Assembly (NCBI RefSeq): GCF_002736205.1 | Contig: NZ_CP024091.1 | Span: forward strand, 3,779,555 to 3,843,554 | DNA from: Pedobacter ginsengisoli | Lineage (GTDB): Bacteria; Bacteroidota; Bacteroidia; Sphingobacteriales; Sphingobacteriaceae | DNA length: 64,000 nt | Direction of reading: 5' to 3' | Part shown: in pieces, positions 1 to 8,591 of the stretch | Numbering within the stretch: position 1 is the stretch's first letter | Layout: each line of letters opens with the position of its first letter | Translations under genes and position numbers: made by a program | Notes under the pieces: generated by a model | The model's input: only the letters and a program-made list of their open reading frames with translations | What the model was told of the DNA's origin: nothing | The model's database searches: none

Positions 1-1
1 C

Positions 2-292
2 CTATATAAACCAATGCCTTTCATCACTCCAAAGGAATTTTATAGCCCAAAGTATACAGCAGGTAGTGTTGCTGATATGTCTGATATACGTTCAACTATT
101 TATTGGGCACCAAACATAATCACTGACAAAGAAGGAAAAGCAACAATTAATTTCTATGCTGCTGATAATCCTGGCGCTTACACAATGATTATGGAAGGAG
201 TAGACTTACAGGGGCATTTGGGCGTAAAAAGCAAACAACTCATCATTAAAAAATGTTCCAATTGTGCTCCCCATCTAAAGCAAGATAAATAA
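2..292 (+). CDS. C-terminal end of a large secreted Bacteroidota protein (5' partial)
   Basis: The reading frame is open from base 2, so the gene starts left of the window and only about 96 C-terminal residues are seen. The segment has a pattern I associate with the last domain of large Bacteroidota exported proteins that combine macroglobulin-like (MG2) and TonB-plug-like domains: FYSPKY, then DIRSTIYWAPNI, a TDKEGKA turn, INFYAADNPG and EGVDLQGHLG. The last residues contain a CSNC pair. It stops just before a good hairpin terminator. The domain assignment is from pattern recall; the start and full architecture cannot be judged here. Confidence 0.6.
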   Translation, partial: LYKPMPFITPKEFYSPKYTAGSVADMSDIRSTIYWAPNIITDKEGKATINFYAADNPGAYTMIMEGVDLQGHLGVKSKQLIIKKCSNCAPHLKQDK

Positions 293-298
293 TGCTGT

Positions 299-337
299 AC
301 AAAAAAGCCCATTTCAATTAAGAAATAGGCTTTTAAA
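299..337. terminator. Bidirectional rho-independent terminator
   Basis: A stem of 13 bp with one mismatch (303-315 pairs with 322-334, loop AATTAA) has an A-run on the left and T-run on the right. It can end the partial gene on the plus strand. On the minus strand it sits directly after the tRNA-Asn 3' fragment, so it was probably the terminator of the tRNA gene before island A integrated. Confidence 0.8.
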
Positions 338-343
338 ATTCTG

Positions 344-385
344 CTCCTTCTGCTGGGCTCGAACCAGCGACCCTCTGATTAACAG
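344..385 (-). repeat. tRNA-Asn 3'-end fragment, left attachment site of island A
   Basis: These 42 bases match the 3' part of the intact tRNA-Asn genes (14591-14632 and 29087-29128), from the discriminator base back into the anticodon loop, with one mismatch. The match ends there; the next bases (386-392, ACGGAGG) differ from the tRNA but are shared with the fragment at 23608-23648. This is what a tyrosine-recombinase element leaves when it integrates into a tRNA 3' end and restores the gene at the far side. No encoded CCA follows, unlike the intact copies. The role is inferred; the repeat itself is seen. Confidence 0.85.
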
Positions 386-804
386 ACGGAGGCTTTCGAG
401 CCTTAAAAACATATATATCAACAACTTACAACCACATCAAAAATTTGAGTGACGAATGAGTTGCGGTTTTAATTTCTAATACTAATATACACAATATGCA
501 ATAAAATTCAAAAATCTTCCATTAGATTGAGGAGGTCATGAGCGGTGTAAGCTCCAACTTTGGGCTTAGTCCCTTAGCCAGATCCCTCAGTGATATGCAA
601 TTGTAACTGAAGGCGAAGGACGGAGCGGCGCTGTTACAAAAAATCCATCGTCACAGAATCTTTTATACTTGGACTGGCCTTGAAATACCACTCCTCGTCT
701 GTGATTGATTCTGTAAAGCATCGCCCGGGATATTCAAAATTTCTTAATTTCTTCATTTTCAATTTAGGTGTATTCAATTTGTGATTTTTTTTGGATAAAA
801 ATTA
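386..804. other. Gene-free left end of island A
   Basis: About 420 bases without a convincing gene. The first bases carry the ACGGAGG flank shared with the fragment at 23608. A pair of 7-base inverted arms (TTGTAAC / GTTACAA) frames a GC-richer stretch around 600-640, but the loop is too large for a terminator. I see no tRNA, promoter consensus or coding frame that I can support. Confidence 0.5.
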
Positions 805-2676
805 TCAGGCTAAAGGGTCGGCCTGTCGAGGGTTCTTGTCCTCACTCACTTGTTTACCGATATGCGTAAAAAGTTCGGGAAGATCAGGTTTATAGTTACT
901 AATGAGAAAATCCGCATAAGATATCATTGCCTGGTTCATATTCTCTTTCGCTTTATCAAGTGACTGTGCAACTCCTTTTACCGGCATTTTTACTTTGATA
1001 AATTGATGATAAGCCCGGAGACTTTCCTCGAGAAAAACTTTTTTGCCTTTAAACATGTCACTGAAATTGATCAGCGTGTCCATATCCAGTATGCTGAGTG
1101 GTTTAATCTGATACAGCCTTCCAGAAAGTCCGCTGCGTTCATTCAATGCTTCCTGAAACCATTCATTGAAAATGTGGTTCATTCCTGGTGTATTGAGTGC
1201 CCTTTCAGTGGTCAGCAGAATAGGATAGATCTCAAGTTTCCTTTGATCGGCAAGGTCGTCAAAGGGAATCTTTTTGCTTTCATTGAGCAGAATCTCAATA
1301 CGGTCTACCAGTTGCAGGATGCCAATGTTCTTCTTATTTCCAGGCTTTTGGTAGAATTTTTTCTTCAGCTCATCTTCAATGACCTGATAATCGAAGCTTT
1401 GTTTGATCTCCCCAGGCAGTATGCTTCCTTTTATTTCAAAAAGGAAAACCTTATTGTTGTTTCTGATGTAATAGTCTGGTTCCTGGTTGATCTTAAACCT
1501 GTTTTTAATCTCTTCCCCGCTCAACTGGTAATAGCCGCTGTCTGCGAAAATTTCACTCAGCAGTGTATAGGACAGGTATTTTTCAATAAATTCACTGGTG
1601 TAAAAGCTAAAGAAATTGTCATAACGCGAATGCAGGTGCTGGTTACTTGCCGCAATATCTTTTAATTCAAAAAACATAGAACTGTGCACCCGGTTAATGG
1701 TCAATATAGTATCGCAGACCAAAAAGCGGTTTGGCTCAGTTTCGTAGAGTGGCCTGGATCGGACATGTAAAAAATCTGGTATTACAGGATATCCTTCCGT
1801 ACCGCTTAAGGCCAGCCGTCTAATGAACTGGCTTCGCCGCTCATAATCGGGATTGTCCTGCAACAGAAAGTAGTAGAGTCCTGAACCATCGCCTTTAGTC
1901 AGCGGTCCAGAACAGATCGGGAGGATCAATCGGAAATATTCCTGCCAGTTACTCACACCATACTGTTGCAGAAAAAGCTCGACCAGCTGTTGATGTCCGT
2001 TCTGCTCCAGGAACTTCAAACAATAATAGGCGCGAATGATCTGCGCGGCGAGTACTTCCCTCGGACTTACGTTAGCAAAATCCTGGTATCTGATCAGGGT
2101 GACCATCATGCATTTCGCATACCAATAGCCTAGGTTCTCCTTGTCAGGCCCTACTGTTTCAACGATTGCATTGGAACCATCGCCAAAAATTTCATTGATG
2201 GCCAGGTAGACCATAAAAAAATCCCTTTCGGTTTCGTCCCCGGATGTTTCAGGATAATCATTCTCCGGTTCAGACAAAAGCAGATCTAGTATCTTCAGGT
2301 TGCTCCACATGCTAATAATTGTCAACTGACTGCCCGGTACGCCAAGGCTTGAATAACCCGCAAAGATATGGCGTCTGACAATGGTCCGGAACCGGACATT
2401 GGAATTGCCAAACCACATGTTCAATACCTCGTCAACCGTACTGACCACTTTTGTACGGGCCAGATGGTTCATCCTTGCGATAATTTTCACAGCGGTGGAT
2501 TTGTTCATCCTCCGCAACAATTCCATGGCATCGCCAGGTTTCTTCCCGAAAACGGTTGAATATTTGACAATTTGCCTGTTGTGGTATGTGGCCATTAACG
2601 TTTGGTTTAGCATACTAAGATAACTATATTCCCACCAGGTAAGATCCTGTAATTGTGTGTTGTTGCTTTCATCCAA
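805..2676 (-). CDS. Large protein with a PD-(D/E)xK nuclease-like motif, function unknown
   Basis: 623 residues that I do not recognise as a named family. There is no signal peptide and no membrane segment. Residues about 399-416 contain E-P-D401, then a short hydrophobic strand ending E414-I-K416, matching the D-(x)n-ExK core of PD-(D/E)xK nucleases. The preceding 390 residues look helical with many aromatic residues, and the last 150 residues are helical. The gene stands alone on its strand at the edge of island A, 190 bp from a DUF1275 gene. In such islands this motif is common in restriction or phage-defence proteins, but catalysis is only inferred. It could also be a structural fold without nuclease activity. 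Confidence 0.55.
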   Translation of the reverse strand: MDESNNTQLQDLTWWEYSYLSMLNQTLMATYHNRQIVKYSTVFGKKPGDAMELLRRMNKSTAVKIIARMNHLARTKVVSTVDEVLNMWFGNSNVRFRTIVRRHIFAGYSSLGVPGSQLTIISMWSNLKILDLLLSEPENDYPETSGDETERDFFMVYLAINEIFGDGSNAIVETVGPDKENLGYWYAKCMMVTLIRYQDFANVSPREVLAAQIIRAYYCLKFLEQNGHQQLVELFLQQYGVSNWQEYFRLILPICSGPLTKGDGSGLYYFLLQDNPDYERRSQFIRRLALSGTEGYPVIPDFLHVRSRPLYETEPNRFLVCDTILTINRVHSSMFFELKDIAASNQHLHSRYDNFFSFYTSEFIEKYLSYTLLSEIFADSGYYQLSGEEIKNRFKINQEPDYYIRNNNKVFLFEIKGSILPGEIKQSFDYQVIEDELKKKFYQKPGNKKNIGILQLVDRIEILLNESKKIPFDDLADQRKLEIYPILLTTERALNTPGMNHIFNEWFQEALNERSGLSGRLYQIKPLSILDMDTLINFSDMFKGKKVFLEESLRAYHQFIKVKMPVKGVAQSLDKAKENMNQAMISYADFLISNYKPDLPELFTHIGKQVSEDKNPRQADPLA

Positions 2677-2867
2677 AAGTTTTCTGGGCAGGCATTAATC
2701 AGGTACAAAAGCCAGCTACTGCTAGCTTTCTGGCCGCATAAAAATCCACCATAAACAGGTTTTATTTATAGGCTATCTTCTATTGCAATGCCTTTTTGGA
2801 TCCTGGTATGAACCGGGACTGGGGTCATTGCTTGACTGACAAGCTTGTGAAATAACATTTCCCTCAG

Positions 2868-3611
2868 CTAATGATTTTTCCAGGGAAGCTGAAGGTTACG
2901 GTAAAAACGTTTGATGCTGATCCTGAAAATATCGTAAAATAACGTATACAATAAGACGGCTACAGGAAACAAAAAGGCATGGAACTGAAACACGTTAAAC
3001 AGGTAAGCACCCAGAAGCGCACCAAACAGGAAAAATGAGATAATGGCTGCCCGCATTTTAATCCTGGAACGCAATACCGCATTCTTCCGGTTTCCCTTTT
3101 GAATGATCTGGGCAAGTTCAATTCCCAGATCTGTAAATGTGCCGGTAAGGTGCGTCGTCCTTACCACAGAACCGGATATCATCGAGACCAGCGCATTTTG
3201 CAAGCCCATCACAAATAGTAAACTTCCCGCAAAGAGTTCCCTGGCAACCAGGCTGCCATCATACCGGTAACCCGCCAGTCCTACGATAAGTAAAACAAGC
3301 AATTCCATCAGGATGGGAATGACATAGGAAAACTGCTGGTTGCGGCCGATCAGCGAAACGGTCAGGCTGGAGATGAAAGCCCCGGCCAGAAAAAGGAACA
3401 TCCACAATGCCACCACCCGCGCCGTCTGCCAGTCCTGCATGGCGATCCGCTCGGCGAACAATGCGGCGTGCCCGGTCACATTAGTCGTTAGTACGGAAAA
3501 ACCCAGGAATCCGGCGGCGTTTACAAAACCTGCCGTCACGCATAGCAATGCGGCCAGTTTCACATTGTGCCGGTAAGTCCTTTTTGTACCCAGATGCCTT
3601 AACATACTCAA
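2868..3611 (-). CDS. DUF1275 (YoaK-type) membrane protein
   Basis: 247 residues with about six hydrophobic segments: an N-terminal one with AALLCVTAGFVNAAGF, then the typical TNVTGHAA motif, a central segment ending in LFVMGLQNALVS, and the THLTGTFTDLG motif near residue 155. These conserved G/N/T motifs are the hallmark of the YoaK/DUF1275 family of inner-membrane proteins, whose transport or other role is not firmly known. It is transcribed divergently from the methyltransferase gene; the 136-bp gap holds an Fnr-type box that could serve either side. Confidence 0.85.
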   Translation of the reverse strand: MSMLRHLGTKRTYRHNVKLAALLCVTAGFVNAAGFLGFSVLTTNVTGHAALFAERIAMQDWQTARVVALWMFLFLAGAFISSLTVSLIGRNQQFSYVIPILMELLVLLIVGLAGYRYDGSLVARELFAGSLLFVMGLQNALVSMISGSVVRTTHLTGTFTDLGIELAQIIQKGNRKNAVLRSRIKMRAAIISFFLFGALLGAYLFNVFQFHAFLFPVAVLLYTLFYDIFRISIKRFYRNLQLPWKNH

Positions 3612-3650
3612 AATTAATGGTTTCCTTTGGCAATACCCATGGTGAAAAAG

Positions 3651-3664
3651 ATGATAATTATCAC
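3651..3664. promoter_or_regulatory. Fnr/Crp-type binding site
   Basis: The 12-base perfect palindrome TGATAATTATCA (3652-3663) has the TGA-N6-TCA layout of Crp/Fnr family operators and fits the Fnr consensus TTGAT-N4-ATCAA in 8 of 10 bases. Its centre is about 43 bases upstream of the start site predicted from the -7 box at 3688-3695, near the usual activator position. A Crp/Fnr-type regulator gene lies two genes downstream (4677-5384), which makes autoregulation of the cluster plausible. Confidence 0.6.
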
Positions 3665-3687
3665 CTTTAGTGCTGATCTGTCGCCAC

Positions 3688-3695
3688 TACATTTG
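3688..3695 (+). promoter_or_regulatory. Promoter -7 box (TACATTTG)
   Basis: Exact match to the Bacteroidota -7 consensus TAnnTTTG, 52 bases before the methyltransferase start codon. No clear -33 TTG is present at the expected spacing, which would suit an activator-dependent promoter using the Fnr-type box just upstream. Confidence 0.55.
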
Positions 3696-3747
3696 TTTCC
3701 AAAAGGAGTTAGTTTTGATCCCGTTATTAATACCTGTACAATAAACT

Positions 3748-4344
3748 ATGACAACCGGGGCCTTAAACTTATTAGATTATCAGGATGATGATGCTTTTGA
3801 CAGGCATTTTTCTCCCAGAATCAAGAAATTGTCCAAACTGCACTGGAGCCCTATGGCAGTCGTAAAAAAGGCAGCGGAATTTCTGGCGCCATCTCCGGGC
3901 AGCAGGATCATAGACATCGGCAGCGGTGCCGGAAAATTCTGTATCGCAGCCGCCCAGCATTGCCCGGAATCAGAATTCCACGGAATTGAACAACGTGAAA
4001 GCCTCTACCTGACCGCGCTGCGTTCAAAAGTACTTTCAGGTCTGGATAATGTACATTTTATGCATGGTGATTTTACCGAGCTGAACCTGAATCCTTATAC
4101 CGGTATTTACTTTTTCAATTCCTTCGCGGAAAACCTGTACACCTTTGACAGGATTGACAACACGATACAGCACTCGGCCAGTTTGTATAACTATTACACC
4201 AGTTACTTATACAATATACTTGAAGAAAAACCCAGCGGCACCAGGCTCGCCAGTTACCATGTGAGTGAAAATGATATTCCCATTTGTTACGAGCTCATTG
4301 CAACCGACTTTAAAAACAACCTTAAACTGTGGATCAGCCGCTAA
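3748..4344 (+). CDS. Class I SAM-dependent methyltransferase
   Basis: 198 residues. The Rossmann-type SAM-binding motif I is visible as IIDIGSGAGKFCIAAAQ near residue 52, followed by an acidic strand end (FHGIEQRESL, where the usual D/E binds the ribose) and a later motif with HGDFTEL. The substrate cannot be told; class I enzymes of this size modify small molecules, proteins or nucleic acids. It is first in a cluster with a 95-residue protein (16-base overlap) and a Crp/Fnr regulator, behind an Fnr-type box. This suggests a role tied to redox or gas signals, which is inference. Confidence 0.75.
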   Translation: MTTGALNLLDYQDDDAFDRHFSPRIKKLSKLHWSPMAVVKKAAEFLAPSPGSRIIDIGSGAGKFCIAAAQHCPESEFHGIEQRESLYLTALRSKVLSGLDNVHFMHGDFTELNLNPYTGIYFFNSFAENLYTFDRIDNTIQHSASLYNYYTSYLYNILEEKPSGTRLASYHVSENDIPICYELIATDFKNNLKLWISR

Positions 4345-4616
4345 ACATGCTCCTGGATCAATACCTCAGCAGCCTCCTCAAACAGCTCAGTGAAATGGAT
4401 AACTACAGCCAGGTTGAGGCGTTGATCTCACGACTGGCAGATCCCGGCCTTCAGCGTGCATTTCCATCGAACAAGTGCATTAAAGGCCTGGAAGCAAAAA
4501 TTGAAAATCTGTCGCCACTGCTGTTAAACAGCACCCAATGGAGCTGTTTCCGCTATGCACTGATCTGCCTTCGGAGTATATCCAAAGAACATCATGGCGA
4601 TCCGGGGTACATCTGA
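4329..4616 (+). CDS. Small helical protein of unknown function
   Basis: 95 residues, not recognised. It starts 16 bases inside the 3' end of the methyltransferase gene, so the two are translationally coupled. The composition is leucine- and serine-rich with predicted helices and two or three cysteines, with no signal peptide or membrane segment. The overlap with the methyltransferase suggests that the two products act together or in the same response. The coupled start and absence of a competing frame support it being real. Confidence 0.55.
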   Translation: MDQPLNMLLDQYLSSLLKQLSEMDNYSQVEALISRLADPGLQRAFPSNKCIKGLEAKIENLSPLLLNSTQWSCFRYALICLRSISKEHHGDPGYI

Positions 4617-4676
4617 AAAAGTGTGCATCTATACTCAAATCGCAAAATACAGTAACATAATGGTATCTTTAGCCCT

Positions 4677-5384
4677 ATGAGTTTATCCGGCATTTTTCCG
4701 ATTGACAAATGGAGTTTTAATACCCAATCCATTTTAACTACACTCACAGAGGACCAATACCATTACCTGATCACCAGGCAAGGCGCCCAGAAATACCAGA
4801 AAGGAGAAATTATCTTCAAAGAAGGCATGGTTCCTTCAGGTATCTATTTCATTCACCAGGGCAAGGTAAAAAAATACAAGAAAGGGTCGGCAGCAAAAGA
4901 ACAGATCATCTATGTGGCCAACAAAGGTGAACTCATTGGTTACCATGCGATCCTGTCCGAGGAACGTTATCCTGATTCGGCGGCAACGCTGGAAGAAAGC
5001 ACACTCACCTTTATCCCTAAAGAGGACTTTCTCCGGGTACTTCAGGATTCCCCGGCATTTGCCCGAAAACTGCTCACCTCGCTTAGCCATGAATACAGTG
5101 TCCTGGCCAATAGCATTTCAGTTGTCTCCCAGAGCACTTCAGCAGAACGGCTGGCTATCGCACTCATCCTGATCCGTGAAAAATCCAAGGCTGAAACCTT
5201 GCCAGGTGAAGAGCCGGTGATCAACATCTCCAGGAACGATCTTGCAGGCATGGCAGGTATTGCCAAAGAAAATGTCATCCGCCTGCTCAAAGAATTTAAA
5301 TCTGAGCAGATCATCAGGACAGAAGGCCGAAAAATATGGGTTCAGGACATCATCAAACTCGTTAACCGCTCTAATTACAAATAG
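4677..5384 (+). CDS. Crp/Fnr family transcriptional regulator
   Basis: 235 residues. Residues about 25-145 form the cyclic-nucleotide-binding-type beta-roll (GEIIFKEGMVPSGIYFI, then a G-x-LIGYHAIL segment and EESTLTFIPKEDF). A long dimerisation helix follows, then a C-terminal winged helix with ISRNDLAGMAGIAKENVIRLL as recognition helix. No N-terminal cysteine cluster of the Fnr iron-sulphur type is present, so it may sense another ligand. A TATCTTTA box (4664-4671, 7 of 8 to the -7 consensus) lies so close to the ATG that a leaderless transcript is possible. It likely controls the cluster through the TGA-N6-TCA site upstream of the methyltransferase. Confidence 0.9.
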   Translation: MSLSGIFPIDKWSFNTQSILTTLTEDQYHYLITRQGAQKYQKGEIIFKEGMVPSGIYFIHQGKVKKYKKGSAAKEQIIYVANKGELIGYHAILSEERYPDSAATLEESTLTFIPKEDFLRVLQDSPAFARKLLTSLSHEYSVLANSISVVSQSTSAERLAIALILIREKSKAETLPGEEPVINISRNDLAGMAGIAKENVIRLLKEFKSEQIIRTEGRKIWVQDIIKLVNRSNYK

Positions 5385-5408
5385 ACCAGAAATAAGTTCA
5401 TGAGCCTT

Positions 5409-8279
5409 TTACTTCTTATCAGGAGCAATGTCAGATCCGAATATCTTGCCGGGTTTGGCATTATTTTCTTTAACCGGAGAAGCATAATAGTTATTGGTTA
5501 GCTCTGTTGAGACGCCAGTCTCATGTAGCTTCACATATACATCATCACCGGTAGCCTGCCCTGGCATTCTTTGTGCGAAGTAAGAAGAGTACACATAAGC
5601 CTTTCCGCCCCTGTTATCTATGCTGGGAGCACCAGAGCGCGTGAAGTTTGCCTGTTGAAAACGCATGGTGCCGCTATTTATGATAGCCCCTATGGTAGGA
5701 CTACCCCAAAAAGCACTATTGTATAAGATCAATTGAGCATCCGGGTGAACTTTACTGGTATTGGCTTCCCCTCCCATAAGCACATATGACCTGACAGGCT
5801 CTGCTGTTTTTGTAACGACCAACTCAGAGTTGATCGCAATTATTTTGGTGTTCTGGTCAGCATCTTCTACAAATAAAGAAAAGGAACATCCATCAGAACC
5901 GTGACCTATCACCGTCATCTTTCCAGGGTCCTTACCCGTTATGGCATCTTTCAGGAAATGCATACCGTAGAATGATCCGTAAACGAAATTGTTGAAAATC
6001 GTCTGGTTTTTAATATCGGCGAATTTAAGCGCGCTGCAGTTTGACTGTACAAAACGGGTCAAAGCTACTCTTGGGTATCCTTGCCCTGACTGGGGAAGCC
6101 GCGATCCGTAATGGGGATTGAGCTGCATATTCCGGATAAATCCGCCCTGGGCACCGCCGCCAACCCAAATGCCCGCCCTTGCCAGTACTCCGGCAAAATA
6201 ATCGACATAGTGTCCGCTGGTGTTGTAGGAAGCCAGGTCAATTCCTTTATCTCCGGCCCCTATAGTCACATTCACGATATACACGTCCGGACCTTGCCCC
6301 TGGATCAGGAACGGTGTCTTTCTGGGATTATTAGTGCTATAACCATCCGTAGCTATATTAAGTTGTGCGATGGTTAATCCTCTTATACCTGCACCTTCTG
6401 CCAGCTGTATCAATGAAGCACCCTTTTCTCCTGCTGCACCACCGTCATAATTTGTAAATATACCAACACCACCATTTTGCGTATGGTGCTGTACGTCCCA
6501 TGTTCCCCGCAATTCAACGCCTGAAGGAATCTTAATGGGATTGTTTACCAAATACCTTCCGCCCGGAAGATACAGTGTTCCACCACCGGCAGCCTTAACT
6601 TCGTTCAATGCTTTTTGTAATTGGGCAGATACATCTTCTGTCGGCTGTTCATTGTTAAAGCCCGTTGCCCTTGGCAGATCTGCTTTCAAGACATTGTTTG
6701 ATGCCGGTTTCGGGTGTACTTTAATGTTCGTTATTATATTTTTAGGAATCGGATCAAACGAATATTCCTTGCCATTATTGATCTCAACTTTGGCGGATTT
6801 ACTTTCATTTTTGATTTCCAATCTACCGTTATAGCCGGAATTCACCGATTTTAGGGCATTCACATCTGCACCCAGAAACACATGACCGGTAGTTTTTTTA
6901 AACTCGCTCTGGGTGAGCAGTACATTACCATTATTAATTTTAAGTGCGTACTGGCTGTAGTTGCTAAACGTGCAGCTTTCAAAGGATATCGCCCCGTCGC
7001 TGCCATCGCTGACAACAGGGCCAGTGAAATCCACCCCGTTGAACTGGACGGAAGTTTTGAAATCCTTATCGAAATACACGGCCTTGCCATCTTTTTCAGC
7101 GCCAAAAGTAGAGTTGGAAATCAGCAAGCCGTATGGATTGACGGCCTGAACATATATGCCGGTTTCGCAATTCTTGATGTGAATTTCGTAAAACTGTGCA
7201 TTCGGCGCATCGGAGAAACCCGGTTCCCTTCCAACCCACATACCTGTCTTATAATCGGTCACATAAAGATTAGACACGTATTCCCAATCTGAGCGGTGCA
7301 TATTGAACCCGGTTCCGTTCGCCTTTGTGTAAGCGGTGGCCCTGGCAAGCGAGGGTGACCCTGGAAGCCCTGAATTCGCCCAGTACTTCGGATCTATTTT
7401 GACATTCTCGATACGCCCGATATCGGTGCAGACATGGATCTCGATCCCTGTACTGAGTGCGGTCATATAGCTGTTTAAAACATAATGCAGTTCGCTGGGA
7501 GCAGAATAAAAACCGTTGTAGGAGTTTACAAGCGTAACGTTCTCAATCGTTGCGCAGTCTCCGTTTGGCTGAAACAATGTCCACGGGTATGGTTTAATAT
7601 CATTGATATCCTGTTCAGGATACCAGATTGACAGGTTCGTCACACCGGTTCCCGAGTTCACGTCTATAAATCTGTCGGCTATACTGGTATAGGTCGTGCG
7701 GAGTGCGCCGCCGGCCTGAGAGTCGTTCCACCAGCTTTCAACAGTTCCGTTATAATTGGGTGCATTTTTACCAACGCGGACTTCAAGAATGGTTCCCAGA
7801 ACTTTACCTTTGCTTAATTCCGGATCCGCCCAGTCGCCCCGGATCTGCACACTCGGGGGTATATTCAGCACATACTGGTAATCAAAGTCTTTCATGATTT
7901 CCTCAGTGCCCTTACGTACTCTCACCTTTTTGGCAGCGGTTTGTGTACTGCGGAACTCGTAATTGCCCGCCGGTATGTACACTACGCCACCACCGTTCTG
8001 ATAAGCGGCATTAATAGCGGCCTGGAAAGCGGCTCTGTTGTCAAACCCTGGCTTGGCCTTTGCCCCAAATTTGGGGTTAGTTACTACAAAATCCGATACA
8101 ACCCAATCTTTTGTTGGATAAATGGTTTTTATGCTTGTGCCTACCTTTTTGTCAGCGGCTATTTGCGCATGACTGTTATTTGTCAAAAACAGGCACATCA
8201 TGGCAGTTATGGCCAATCTTTCCAGGTTTAAAGCTATTTTTTGGATAATGGAGCTTTTGCGATTAAGATATATCATCAA
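5409..8279 (-). CDS. Secreted right-handed beta-helix protein (pectate-lyase-superfamily type)
   Basis: 956 residues with an N-terminal signal peptide ending near residue 39 (LFLTNNSHAQ). Two pectate-lyase-3/GH55-like starts are visible. The first is DFVVTNPKFGAKAKPG with AAFQAAINAA and GGGVVYIPAGNYEF near residues 65-110. The second, near residue 545, has QLQKALNEVKAAGGGTLYLPGGRYLV and IPSGVELRGTWD. Two fused beta-helices in one chain recall GH55 glucanases, but the catalytic residues cannot be assigned by eye. The gene stands alone with no SusC/SusD neighbours, unusual for a Bacteroidota polysaccharide locus. Its higher GC fits the rest of island A. Confidence 0.75.
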   Translation of the reverse strand: MMIYLNRKSSIIQKIALNLERLAITAMMCLFLTNNSHAQIAADKKVGTSIKTIYPTKDWVVSDFVVTNPKFGAKAKPGFDNRAAFQAAINAAYQNGGGVVYIPAGNYEFRSTQTAAKKVRVRKGTEEIMKDFDYQYVLNIPPSVQIRGDWADPELSKGKVLGTILEVRVGKNAPNYNGTVESWWNDSQAGGALRTTYTSIADRFIDVNSGTGVTNLSIWYPEQDINDIKPYPWTLFQPNGDCATIENVTLVNSYNGFYSAPSELHYVLNSYMTALSTGIEIHVCTDIGRIENVKIDPKYWANSGLPGSPSLARATAYTKANGTGFNMHRSDWEYVSNLYVTDYKTGMWVGREPGFSDAPNAQFYEIHIKNCETGIYVQAVNPYGLLISNSTFGAEKDGKAVYFDKDFKTSVQFNGVDFTGPVVSDGSDGAISFESCTFSNYSQYALKINNGNVLLTQSEFKKTTGHVFLGADVNALKSVNSGYNGRLEIKNESKSAKVEINNGKEYSFDPIPKNIITNIKVHPKPASNNVLKADLPRATGFNNEQPTEDVSAQLQKALNEVKAAGGGTLYLPGGRYLVNNPIKIPSGVELRGTWDVQHHTQNGGVGIFTNYDGGAAGEKGASLIQLAEGAGIRGLTIAQLNIATDGYSTNNPRKTPFLIQGQGPDVYIVNVTIGAGDKGIDLASYNTSGHYVDYFAGVLARAGIWVGGGAQGGFIRNMQLNPHYGSRLPQSGQGYPRVALTRFVQSNCSALKFADIKNQTIFNNFVYGSFYGMHFLKDAITGKDPGKMTVIGHGSDGCSFSLFVEDADQNTKIIAINSELVVTKTAEPVRSYVLMGGEANTSKVHPDAQLILYNSAFWGSPTIGAIINSGTMRFQQANFTRSGAPSIDNRGGKAYVYSSYFAQRMPGQATGDDVYVKLHETGVSTELTNNYYASPVKENNAKPGKIFGSDIAPDKK

Positions 8280-8591
8280 TAACGGGTTTATTTACATTAG
8301 TGGTTATACCGCCAAAGTACACCTGTAAAACAAATAAAAGATTAATATTGAATTAATAGAGCTGTTTTCAGTCTTAGCTCTCGTGTAAAAAGATTGTTAT
8401 TAAATAGAATACATCGGCTGGACTCTTAGAATAAAAATGATATTTAACCATTTTCCATGGTGCAATGTATATATTCAACACGATCTGTATGTGTGATCAA
8501 ACGAGTATATTTTATAGTGTTTCAGCCAGTTTCTCCTCTAAGTAGATATATCCTCTTTCCATACTAGCGATTTTAAAAAAATTTTCACCTG
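8280..8591. other. AT-rich gap between the beta-helix and ATPase genes
   Basis: About 310 AT-rich bases. It must hold the promoter of the beta-helix gene on the minus strand and the 3' end of the ATPase transcript, but I find no clean hairpin terminator and no convincing small gene. Confidence 0.4.

Noticed and set aside
344..385. A tRNA gene
   Set aside because: Only the 3' half of the cloverleaf is present; the 5' acceptor and D arm are missing, so it cannot fold as tRNA and is treated as an attachment-site repeat.
600..650. Hairpin terminator from the TTGTAAC/GTTACAA arms
   Set aside because: The loop is over 25 bases and there is no T-run, so it is not a credible terminator.
1003..1665. 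Long open frame of 220 codons on the plus strand inside the PD-(D/E)xK gene
   Set aside because: It is antisense to a 623-codon frame with clear domain logic; its own translation has no recognisable motif or promoter.
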